Shown here: positions 55,126-63,300 of the stretch, in pieces
Layout of the letters: each line of letters starts with the position of its first letter
Numbering within the stretch: the stretch's first letter is position 1
Assembly (NCBI GenBank): GCA_022484595.1
Contig: JAKVLB010000001.1
Location: forward strand, 124,001-188,000
Source of the DNA: Mageeibacillus sp.
GTDB lineage: Bacteria > Bacillota > Clostridia > Saccharofermentanales > Saccharofermentanaceae
Direction of reading: 5' to 3'
DNA length: 64,000 nt
Position numbers and translations under genes: made by a program
Notes under the pieces: model-generated
Databases searched by the model: none
Seen by the model: only the letters and a program-made list of their open reading frames with translations
What the model was told of the DNA's origin: nothing

Positions 55126-56268
55126 TCAGTGTCTGACGAGAAATCTGCTGTAAATCTCATCTACCCTGCTTATAAATTCTTCAGCCTCGTCTAAGGTATT
55201 ATAGCGCGAGAAGCTCAATCTTACAGCATTTGCGGCTGTTTTCCTGTCAACTCCGCATTCCAGAAGAACATATGACACCTTCTTGGCCTTTGATGAACAC
55301 GCCGAGACTGTTGAAACATAAATATCGTAGATTTCCAGACTGTGGAGCATGGTCTCTGACTCAAAGCTGTCAAAAGCCACATTCAGCACATATGGCAGAG
55401 CATCATCAGGAGACAGAATCCTGCACCCCCTCTTTCTGAGTTCCTCCCTGAGATACAGGTTTATTGAAGACACCGTTTTGTAAGACTGCTCCATAGTATC
55501 ACAGGCTTCTTCAAGCGCAACCTTGAATGACTCGGCAAGAAGCAGGCTCTGCGTTCCGGACCTCATGCCGGACTGCTGTCCTCCGCCAAGTATATAAGGG
55601 TCGATTCTGCAGCCGTTTCTCACATAAAGAACACCTACTCCCTTGAGCGAATGAATCTTGTGACCTGAGAACGAGCACATATCAACACCTGTCATGTGCA
55701 GATTGATATTTATCTTACCGAGAGCCTGAACGCAATCCAGATATATAGCTGTACCTGGACTTACTCTGCGCTTAATCGCAACAATATCGTCTATCGGCAG
55801 TATTGATCCCGTCTCATTGTTAACAAGAGTAAAGCACATCAATGCACAATCTCCCATGCCGAGAATCTTCTCAATTTCAGCAAGGTCCGGTTTTCCGTCA
55901 GAACCGACAGATACATAAACGACATTTGCACCTGACTGTTCAAGCTTCGCCAGACATTCAAGAGTTGCCTTGTGCTCGGTTCTCGTGGAAATAACAGTCC
56001 TGCCGGAACGTCTGTTGCGCGACATATAGCCGTTTACAGCCGTATTGGCACTCTCTGTGGCACAGGAAGTAAAGATAATCTCATTGCCGGCTGCTCCAAG
56101 AAGCTCCGCGGTGCGTGAAACAGCCGCACGATATGCATTGTCGGCTTTCACTCCGAGTTTATGCAGCGACCCCGGATTGCCGAACATATCGTCACCAAGG
56201 CAGTCTTTCACACTTTGAATTACCAGCGGCGAAGGTCTGGTGGTGGCACTGTTGTCAAAATAAATCAT
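55126..56268 (-). CDS. Cysteine desulfurase (NifS/IscS family)
   Basis: A 380-residue PLP enzyme that takes sulfur from cysteine. It shows YFDNSATTRPSP at the N-terminus, the PLP lysine in FSGHKIHSLKGVG, and the active-site cysteine in STVSACSSKAKK. The short loop around the cysteine suits a NifZ-type ThiI-dedicated desulfurase, consistent with thiI as the next gene. It heads the sulfur operon after the purB terminator. Confidence 0.93.
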   Translation of the reverse strand: MIYFDNSATTRPSPLVIQSVKDCLGDDMFGNPGSLHKLGVKADNAYRAAVSRTAELLGAAGNEIIFTSCATESANTAVNGYMSRNRRSGRTVISTRTEHKATLECLAKLEQSGANVVYVSVGSDGKPDLAEIEKILGMGDCALMCFTLVNNETGSILPIDDIVAIKRRVSPGTAIYLDCVQALGKININLHMTGVDMCSFSGHKIHSLKGVGVLYVRNGCRIDPYILGGGQQSGMRSGTQSLLLAESFKVALEEACDTMEQSYKTVSSINLYLREELRKRGCRILSPDDALPYVLNVAFDSFESETMLHSLEIYDIYVSTVSACSSKAKKVSYVLLECGVDRKTAANAVRLSFSRYNTLDEAEEFISRVDEIYSRFLVRH

Positions 56269-56283
56269 CTGTATGTCCTTTAC

Positions 56284-56326
56284 TTCAAAAAAATTCGAAC
56301 TTCCGAAATTGTATTCGGAAGTTCGA
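56284..56326 (-). terminator. Terminator of the aminotransferase-purB unit
   Basis: A perfect 13-bp stem TCGAACTTCCGAA / TTCGGAAGTTCGA with a 6-base loop, followed on the minus strand by a run of seven T residues. Confidence 0.93.
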
Positions 56327-56351
56327 TAAAGTTCAATGTTTCTACAATAAA

Positions 56352-57785
56352 TTATACTTTAAGCTCAACTGATTTGACTTCGAGATCCTTAGAGTGTGCC
56401 GCAAGAACCGGTCTTACACACTCATCAAGGAATGACTCAACCTGCTCGGCGCTGCGGCCTGTGTAAAGTGACGGATTTGTAAGCTCATTTAGGCGGTTCA
56501 TGTCAAGTCCGAACGAAGAATCATTGGCAATGAGCTCAAGCATATTGTTGGGTTTTCCCTCTTCCTTGACGACACGGCCTGCTTCAAGCGACAGCTTTCT
56601 GATTTTCTCATGAAGCTCCTGTCTGTCGCCGCCGCGCTCAACACAGTCCATCATGATATTCTCGGTGGCCATAAAAGGAATCTCATCCATGATATGCCTT
56701 GTAATCATCTTATCGTAAACAATCATCCCGCCTGCGATGTTTGCATAAATTCCAAGAACGGAATCAATAGCGAGAAATGCCTCCGGAACGGAAATTCTCT
56801 TGTTTGCCGAGTCATCGAGGGTTCTTTCAAACCATTGCTCGGAAGCTGTCATCATAGGACTTGAAGAAACGGAAATAACGTAGCGCGACAGAGAAGCCAT
56901 TCTCTCGGAACGCATCGGGTTGCGCTTGTATGCCATGGCGGAAGATCCGATCTGACCGGGTTCCTTTGGCTCTTCAATCTCCTTGAGATGCTGCAGAAGT
57001 CTCAAATCATTCGAAAATTTGTGGCAGCTCTGAGCAATTCCGGCAAGAACATCCACGACAATTGAATCAATCTTGCGGGTATATGTCTGACCGGAAACAT
57101 AATACGAAGACTCAAAACCCATCTTGGAGCAGATCTTTCTGTCCAGCTCTACGCACTTCTCATGATTACCATGGAAAAGCTCCAAAAAGCTTGCCTGTGT
57201 ACCAGTTGTACCCTTGCAGCCCAAGAGTTTAAGGACTGACAATGCATGATTGACCTCTTCAAGATCTATAATCAGATCCTGAAGCCAAAGCGTAGCACGC
57301 TTGCCGACGGTAACGAGCTGAGCCGGTTGAAAATGAGTAAATCCCAAAGTCGGCATGTTCTTATACTGCTCTGCAAAATCCGCTAGCTTAGCAATAACGA
57401 CAACAAGTCTCTTGCGTGTAAGTTCAAGCGCCTCGCGCATCAGAATAATATCTGTGTTATCACCTACATAGCATGATGTGGCTCCGAGATGAATGATTCC
57501 CTTTGCTGAAGGGCACTGTGCGCCGTAAGCGTGAACGTGTGCCATGACATCATGTCGCACGACCTTCTCCTCAGCCTCGGCGACATCGTAATTTATGTCA
57601 TCGGCATGAGCCTTGAGTTCTGCAATCTGCTCGGGAGTTATATTAAGTCCGAGCTCCATCTCAGATTCGGCAAGAGCTATCCAAAGTCTTCTCCATGTGC
57701 GGAACTTCTTATCCGGCGAGAAAATATACAGCATCTCGGGGCTGGCATATCTGGAATTAAGCGGACTCTCATAAACATCTTTCAT
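56352..57785 (-). CDS. purB: Adenylosuccinate lyase
   Basis: PurB acts twice in purine synthesis, releasing fumarate from SAICAR and from adenylosuccinate. The 477-residue protein has the superfamily signature GSSAMAYKRNPMRSER, the catalytic-histidine region LGATSCYVGDNTD and TGTQASFL. Length fits the longer clostridial form. It follows an aminotransferase with a 7-base gap; its Shine-Dalgarno is weak, which suggests coupling. Confidence 0.96.
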   Translation of the reverse strand: MKDVYESPLNSRYASPEMLYIFSPDKKFRTWRRLWIALAESEMELGLNITPEQIAELKAHADDINYDVAEAEEKVVRHDVMAHVHAYGAQCPSAKGIIHLGATSCYVGDNTDIILMREALELTRKRLVVVIAKLADFAEQYKNMPTLGFTHFQPAQLVTVGKRATLWLQDLIIDLEEVNHALSVLKLLGCKGTTGTQASFLELFHGNHEKCVELDRKICSKMGFESSYYVSGQTYTRKIDSIVVDVLAGIAQSCHKFSNDLRLLQHLKEIEEPKEPGQIGSSAMAYKRNPMRSERMASLSRYVISVSSSPMMTASEQWFERTLDDSANKRISVPEAFLAIDSVLGIYANIAGGMIVYDKMITRHIMDEIPFMATENIMMDCVERGGDRQELHEKIRKLSLEAGRVVKEEGKPNNMLELIANDSSFGLDMNRLNELTNPSLYTGRSAEQVESFLDECVRPVLAAHSKDLEVKSVELKV

Positions 57786-57792
57786 AAAGTAA

Positions 57793-59079
57793 TTACACTC
57801 CCAACAGTTTATTAATCGCTGTTATTTTAGCACAAACACACAGTATGCGTGTAGCCTTCTCAATATCTGCAACCGGCGGAAATGACGGAGAAAGTCTGAT
57901 GTTGGTGTCGTTGGGATCTATGCCGTAAGGAAAGCTCGCACCGGCAGGTGTAAGAGCCACGCCTGCCTCCTTGCACATTCTTACAATATCTGTTGCCGTG
58001 CCCGGCATAGCATAGAAGCTTACAAAATAACCACCCTTGGGGTCAGTCCAATGCCATAGTTCAGAATCACAGAGCTCATCCTTAAGGACGCTTGCGACCA
58101 TCTCAAACTTAGGTCTTAAGATTGCAGCATGCTTTCTCATATGCGCATCAACAGCTTTTAAGTCAGGCAGAAATCTGACATGCGCAAGCTGGTTCACTTT
58201 ATTGGTGCAGATGGTCTGTACATCAAGAATCTTTCTGGCATGTTTCATTGACTCGTGATTAGCTGCAAAACATGATAATCCTGCACCGGCGAAAGTAATT
58301 TTCGACGACGAAGCAAACTCGTAAACCCTGTTGGGATTACCTGCCTTATCACACAGGGAAAGCATATCAGGAACATGCCCTCTGAGGCTGTCATTCTCCG
58401 TCAGATGATGCACTACATAAGCGTTATCCCAGTAAATCCTGAAATCCTTCGCGCCTGTCTTCATCCCGGCAAGACGCTCGCAGGTCTCTTCAGAATAAAC
58501 GATGCCGTCAGGGTTACTGTAGCACGGAACACACCAGATACCCATAACCTTCTCATCTTTGACCAGTTCTTCAACCATGTCCATATCAGGACCGTCGTCG
58601 GTCATCGGTACCGCAATCAGTTCAAATCCCAGAGTCTGCGTAACTCTGAAATGGCGGTCATAACCGGGCGCCGGACAAAGCCATTTTCTGCCTTCAATTG
58701 CGCTCCAAGGTTTGTCGGAATCGACCTCGCCGAAAACCATCGCCCTCATCATTGTATCAAACATCTGATTGAGACTAGACGAGTTTCCCATAGCTATATT
58801 GTCTTTATCTGTTTCGAGTATCTGAGCAAAAAGTTCCCTTGCATCAACAATCCCTGCCGGAATGCCGTAGTTTCTTACATCCTGACCAAGACTGTTTCTG
58901 AAATTGGTTGAAGCCAGATCATCATACATATGATTTGAAAGATCAAGCTGTTCGGAAGACGGCTTGCCTCTTGTCATATCAAGAGCAAGACTCATCGCTT
59001 TGTATTCCTCATAGCGCAGAGTCAGCGCATCTTTCTCCGCAGCAAGCTCTTCCCTCGTCATACTCTTATAATTCTTCAT
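57793..59079 (-). CDS. PLP-dependent aspartate aminotransferase-type enzyme
   Basis: A 428-residue fold-type I aminotransferase. MTRGKPSSEQLDLS near the N-terminus, NSSSLNQMFD, CPAPGYDRHF, and the PLP lysine in FASSSKITFAGAG place it in the Asp_aminotransf (PF12897-like) group of class I enzymes. It probably transaminates aspartate, which would fit a purB neighbour because aspartate is the nitrogen donor of purine synthesis; that link is inference. GAAGG lies eight bases before the ATG. Confidence 0.88.
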   Translation of the reverse strand: MKNYKSMTREELAAEKDALTLRYEEYKAMSLALDMTRGKPSSEQLDLSNHMYDDLASTNFRNSLGQDVRNYGIPAGIVDARELFAQILETDKDNIAMGNSSSLNQMFDTMMRAMVFGEVDSDKPWSAIEGRKWLCPAPGYDRHFRVTQTLGFELIAVPMTDDGPDMDMVEELVKDEKVMGIWCVPCYSNPDGIVYSEETCERLAGMKTGAKDFRIYWDNAYVVHHLTENDSLRGHVPDMLSLCDKAGNPNRVYEFASSSKITFAGAGLSCFAANHESMKHARKILDVQTICTNKVNQLAHVRFLPDLKAVDAHMRKHAAILRPKFEMVASVLKDELCDSELWHWTDPKGGYFVSFYAMPGTATDIVRMCKEAGVALTPAGASFPYGIDPNDTNIRLSPSFPPVADIEKATRILCVCAKITAINKLLGV

Positions 59080-59211
59080 CTGTCGGGCCTTCTTTCTGAA
59101 ATGAAATTATTCAAGTGCAAACTTGCAATTTGCAATATACCGATTGCCGTTCACCGCCTGTAATTATATTTAAAGTGCAATTTTAAAGCAACAAAATTTC
59201 AATGTGTGTTC

Positions 59212-59607
59212 TCAAAATGGGATAATTTCTACATTTTGTACCATTCCTGCCGCACTATGTGTAACCTGACCTATCAAAAAAGTAATATTGCGGTCATATA
59301 AACCGTATCTGGCAACAAGATATTTTGTGCATCTGAGTATTTTCCTCTGTTTGTTATAATCAACCGACTCGCATGATGACGGATAAGGACCGTCGTTGCG
59401 GCGGGATCTGACTTCAGTTACATATATTTCGTTGTCTTTTTCAAACACACAATCAATCTCTCCTACATTGTGTACGCTGAAATTGCGGCAGACAAGTCTG
59501 TATCCTTTTTCTGTCATGTATTCAATCACCGATTCTTCTCCGTTATCTCCTATTCGCCGCTTAATCGTCCTTTTATCAGAAGACCGGCATTGATGTCTGT
59601 CACACAT
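59212..59607 (-). CDS. YraN family (UPF0102) nuclease-like protein
   Basis: A 131-residue protein of the UPF0102 family with an endonuclease-like fold. The GEESVIEYMTEKGYRLVCRNF start and GEIDCVFEKD match the family. The third catalytic segment, usually VEVKTR, reads TEVRSRRN, so the lysine is arginine. The role is unknown; relatives are linked to DNA uptake or repair. AAGGAG lies eight bases before the ATG. It is monocistronic or heads the aminotransferase-purB unit (gap 132 bases). Confidence 0.82.
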   Translation of the reverse strand: MCDRHQCRSSDKRTIKRRIGDNGEESVIEYMTEKGYRLVCRNFSVHNVGEIDCVFEKDNEIYVTEVRSRRNDGPYPSSCESVDYNKQRKILRCTKYLVARYGLYDRNITFLIGQVTHSAAGMVQNVEIIPF

Positions 59608-59674
59608 TGATTATTCTCCTTCATATCAGTAAAAATTTAGTTTGATTACTATCAACGTTATTCTTTGTACATTA

Positions 59675-59703
59675 TTGAAATTCAGTCACATAAGGCTTAA
59701 AAT
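59675..59703 (+). promoter_or_regulatory. Promoter for the GGDEF/EAL gene
   Basis: TTGAAA, a 17-base spacer and TAAAAT, about 27 bases before the ATG, which has a very strong GAGGGGGG Shine-Dalgarno. Confidence 0.7.
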
Positions 59704-59730
59704 TTATTCAATTAAGCTGAGGGGGGTCTT

Positions 59731-61377
59731 ATGGCTAGCAGGTATTATGAATTTGCAGAGTTTCTGTCTTCCTTCGCAAGTTACAGTGATGATTGTTTCA
59801 CCGGAGAGGAATTTGCAAAATATGCTGACATGGTCAACGTATGCAAAATTGAGCACTTCATATACCAGAACGGAGTTCTCATAAAGAAGCAGGTTCCTTT
59901 TCTCACCGACGACAACTGTGAACCGGGTTATGTTGAAGATTCACAGGATGTTGACGAAGACGTCAAATGCGTTATCCGCATATTCTTTAAAGCCTATTCA
60001 CCTTCATTCAGCGAACAGCAGGATGAGCTGTTCAAGATTTTCATTACAAGCGTCGGGCTTTTTCTTGCGTACAAATACACTACAGATGCTTATTACAGAC
60101 TTAGATATTATGACATTGATTCAGGCGTCCCCAACTACAATTTCTTCATAAAGCACATTAACCGGATTATAAGGAATTCTGATTTCAACGGACTGTCATG
60201 CTGCTATATCAACATTAAGCACAGTTCAAAGATTAACCATTTCTTCGGCGGCGAAGCAACCGGACGTATGATTTCTGATTTTTCTTCCAAGCTTAATACG
60301 TTTGTAGGCAATCAGGGCAATGAGTTCACTGTACATATAGGCGGAGATAATTTTGCGGTAATAATCCTTTCCGATCGTATTGATTCTTTGATCAAGTATC
60401 TACGCGGTGTTAAAGTGTCAGTCAAATACAAGAATGACATGTATGTCAATGAACTTACCGCCAGAGCCGGAATTGTCGCACTGACAGCCAAGCACACCGA
60501 TGCCCACGCAGTTCTTGCCGAAGCATCCCAGGCAATGTCAGTCGCCAGGAAATATTCAAAAGATGCCGTTGTATTCAACGCCAACCTGACAGGAGGCTCT
60601 GATGTTGATGCAACATTCGCATCAAGGCTAGCGGACGCTCTGAACGACAACAAATTTATAGTCTATTTCCAGCCGGTTGTATCGACTGACGGAGACACGG
60701 TTCTTTTCGAAGCTGAAGCCCTTGCGCGCTGGGCTCTTGACGGAAATCTTACAAACCCCGATGATTTCATTGACGCGGCAGTTGACTGCGGACTAATTTC
60801 AAAGCTTGATTACCTCATTCTTACGAAGACCTGCTGCAAAATTAAGGAATGGATAAGTCAGGGGATTGAACCTGTCCGCATAACATGCAATTTTTCTAAT
60901 CTTGACCTTATGGATTCAAATCTCGCCGACAACATTATCGACGTAATCGACAGGCACGGCGTTGACCGCAAGTATATCGGCATTGAATTCAAAGAACCCA
61001 CAACTGTTGAAGAACTTGTTACTATGCGAAGCACTACAGATAAACTCAAAGATGCCGGAATCTCAATAGTGATAGATGATTTCGGAACAGGCATGTCTTC
61101 TGTCAAGGTACTTCAGCTGTTAAGTATCGACACTCTTAAAATATCACCTGAGAAGCTTTCTCCAGACGGAGGCAGAGATAAGGCTATTTTCGCAAGTCTT
61201 ATCGATTTATGCGGACGGCTTGGCACATCTGTTGTCTGCAAAGGCATCGAGAATACCAATCAGATTGACGACTTGATCGACTGCGGCTGCAATCTGTTCC
61301 AATCGTATCTTTATGACAAGCCTTTGTCAGAGCGTTTCTTTACAAGAAGACTTGAAAAGCCTGTCTATAACAGATAA
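59731..61377 (+). CDS. GGDEF/EAL domain protein with altered catalytic sites
   Basis: A 548-residue soluble protein. The N-terminal about 125 residues have no recognised fold. A GGDEF domain (about 130-290) carries IGGDNF, with Glu replaced by Asn, so cyclase activity is doubtful. A C-terminal EAL domain (about 300-540) keeps FEAEALARW, CNFSNLD, DDFGTGMSSV and LKIS, but the conserved EGVE segment reads CKGIEN and the QGY segment reads QSYLY. It may therefore be a c-di-GMP receptor or inactive regulator. It has its own strong promoter and Shine-Dalgarno. An aminotransferase follows by 44 bases. Confidence 0.88.
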   Translation: MASRYYEFAEFLSSFASYSDDCFTGEEFAKYADMVNVCKIEHFIYQNGVLIKKQVPFLTDDNCEPGYVEDSQDVDEDVKCVIRIFFKAYSPSFSEQQDELFKIFITSVGLFLAYKYTTDAYYRLRYYDIDSGVPNYNFFIKHINRIIRNSDFNGLSCCYINIKHSSKINHFFGGEATGRMISDFSSKLNTFVGNQGNEFTVHIGGDNFAVIILSDRIDSLIKYLRGVKVSVKYKNDMYVNELTARAGIVALTAKHTDAHAVLAEASQAMSVARKYSKDAVVFNANLTGGSDVDATFASRLADALNDNKFIVYFQPVVSTDGDTVLFEAEALARWALDGNLTNPDDFIDAAVDCGLISKLDYLILTKTCCKIKEWISQGIEPVRITCNFSNLDLMDSNLADNIIDVIDRHGVDRKYIGIEFKEPTTVEELVTMRSTTDKLKDAGISIVIDDFGTGMSSVKVLQLLSIDTLKISPEKLSPDGGRDKAIFASLIDLCGRLGTSVVCKGIENTNQIDDLIDCGCNLFQSYLYDKPLSERFFTRRLEKPVYNR

Positions 61378-61421
61378 TCAGTGCTATACTCCCCCATATA
61401 TTTTGAATTAAGAGGTGCTTC

Positions 61422-62612
61422 ATGATTTCCAGAAAGATTAAATCCCAGCTTGCAGGCGGATCCCAGATCCGCAAAATGTTTGAAGAAGGAAATCGTCTCA
61501 AGGCTATTTACGGCCCGGATAAGGTTTTTGATTTCTCAATAGGCAATCCTGATCTGGAACCGCCGCACGAAGTATCTGATGCACTTGCGGACATCTGTTC
61601 GAATCCTGTTCCCGGCATGCACGGATACATGAGCAACAGCGGTTATGAATCAACCCGTGCTATGATAGCCGAGAAGAGAAGCAAAGAATCCGGACTCTCA
61701 ATTAATCCGGGAGCAGTTTGCATGACTGTCGGAGCTGCCGCTGCTATGAATGACGTTCTCCACGCTCTTCTGGATGATGGTGACGAGGTTATTGTTCTTT
61801 CTCCTTTCTTTATGGAATATAACGGTTATATTGCAAATCACAACGGCAAAGTTGTGGTTGTTCCGACCGATGAAAACTTCATGCCTGTTATCAGCAGAAT
61901 CCGTGAAGCCGTCACCGACAGAACCAAGGCTATTATCATAAATTCGCCAAACAATCCTTCGGGCGTAGTATATCCGGCCTCTCTTCTCAAAGAATTGAAT
62001 GACATGCTTAAGTCTTTTAATCACACTATTCAGGTGATCTCGGACGAGCCTTACATAGACCTGATTTATGATGGAATCAGTGTTCCTTGTGCTATGAGCT
62101 ATATTGACAATATCGTTGTGTGTTTTTCGTGGAGCAAATCTTTGTCGCTCCCCGGCGAGAGAATCGGCTATACTCTGGTCTCTCCCAAGAATGCGGATTA
62201 CGACGACCTGACAGCTGCAATTGTTATCTCCAACCGCAGTCTTGGCAGTGTAAACGCTCCTGCAATATGGCAGAGAGTCATAGAGAAATCCCTCTACGCC
62301 AAGGTTGACGTCGCAAACTATGAACACAGACGCAATCTGCTTTATTCAAATATCACCGATGCAGGATTCTGCGCCGTAAAGCCAAACGGAGCTCTGTATA
62401 TCTTTATGAATACTCCAGCCGGTCTTGACGACGAGGAGTTTGCCGACAAGTGCGCCGCGCATAATCTCCTGCTTGTCAAAGGGTCAGCCTTCGCCTGCCC
62501 CGGTTATTGCAGACTTGCTTTCTGCGTATCTGAACAGACAATAAGAGGCTCACGTGAAGCTTTCTTTATAATTGCCGATGAGCTTGGAATAAGTCACAGA
62601 AAAGCACTTTAA
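61422..62612 (+). CDS. Class I/II PLP-dependent aminotransferase
   Basis: A 396-residue fold-type I aminotransferase. It shows FDFSIGNPDLEPP near residue 40, GAAAAMNDVLHALL, the INSPNNPSGVVYP motif, ISDEPYIDLIYDG, and the PLP lysine in FSWSKSLSLPGERIGY. Substrate is unclear; the layout matches Asp/aromatic aminotransferases common in Clostridia. GAGGTG lies four bases before the ATG. Confidence 0.9.
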   Translation: MISRKIKSQLAGGSQIRKMFEEGNRLKAIYGPDKVFDFSIGNPDLEPPHEVSDALADICSNPVPGMHGYMSNSGYESTRAMIAEKRSKESGLSINPGAVCMTVGAAAAMNDVLHALLDDGDEVIVLSPFFMEYNGYIANHNGKVVVVPTDENFMPVISRIREAVTDRTKAIIINSPNNPSGVVYPASLLKELNDMLKSFNHTIQVISDEPYIDLIYDGISVPCAMSYIDNIVVCFSWSKSLSLPGERIGYTLVSPKNADYDDLTAAIVISNRSLGSVNAPAIWQRVIEKSLYAKVDVANYEHRRNLLYSNITDAGFCAVKPNGALYIFMNTPAGLDDEEFADKCAAHNLLLVKGSAFACPGYCRLAFCVSEQTIRGSREAFFIIADELGISHRKAL

Positions 62613-62628
62613 CTTCTATCCTGATGAT

Positions 62629-63300
62629 TCAATCATCCGATATCGGATGACAGACAGCTATAAAGCGCCAGCCTTTCCCATATTCGGTCGCGCAGGTAAT
62701 AAGTGTCAGCGATTCACCCGTTCCCTGTTCAAGATAACCGGGAATATGAGACGGCGGGCACGTAACCGTCTCATACACTTCGTAGATTCTCTCGGTTCCG
62801 TCTTTAAGCATGAGGACTACCTGTTCTCCGGCAACAAGCTCCTGAAGCCTGTAAAAACAAGTCGACGTGTGTCTGTTGCGATGTCCTATAATAATGCAGT
62901 TTCCGGCTTCGCCGGGATTAACCGATGTCTTCCAAAGCACCACTCCGTAGCGCATCGCCACAGAATCACATTCCTTCCATACGGGTTCTTCCAGTTCAAT
63001 TTCCGGAATATCAAGTATCGCGGCCAGATGAAGACCGGCTTCAGCTTGTCCGTAACTGCCATAATCTGTTTGATCATCAACATAATCTTCTCCTGTTATT
63101 GACAGAATACTCGCTGCCGGAACGCTGCACGTTATCTCCTGATTTCCCTTGATTATCTCAGCGCGCGAATAGCTCAACGCTTCGTCGATAAAGCTTTGCC
63201 TTATATGACTCTTAATCTTGTCAGCATATGCAAGTATTGTTCCCGTTATAAAAAACGACGCAATGAGTATTCTCCCCGCCATGTGAACCTTCTTTATCAT
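62629..63300 (-). CDS. Sortase (class D-like)
   Basis: A 223-residue transpeptidase with an N-terminal membrane anchor (about 8-28). The catalytic histidine is in IIIGHRNRHTS (near residue 139), the cysteine in LTLITCATE (near residue 200), and the arginine in KGWRF shortly after. The start overlaps the stop of the adjacent LPATG protein gene (TAATG), which is its likely substrate. Class assignment is tentative. Confidence 0.9.
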   Translation of the reverse strand: MIKKVHMAGRILIASFFITGTILAYADKIKSHIRQSFIDEALSYSRAEIIKGNQEITCSVPAASILSITGEDYVDDQTDYGSYGQAEAGLHLAAILDIPEIELEEPVWKECDSVAMRYGVVLWKTSVNPGEAGNCIIIGHRNRHTSTCFYRLQELVAGEQVVLMLKDGTERIYEVYETVTCPPSHIPGYLEQGTGESLTLITCATEYGKGWRFIAVCHPISDD

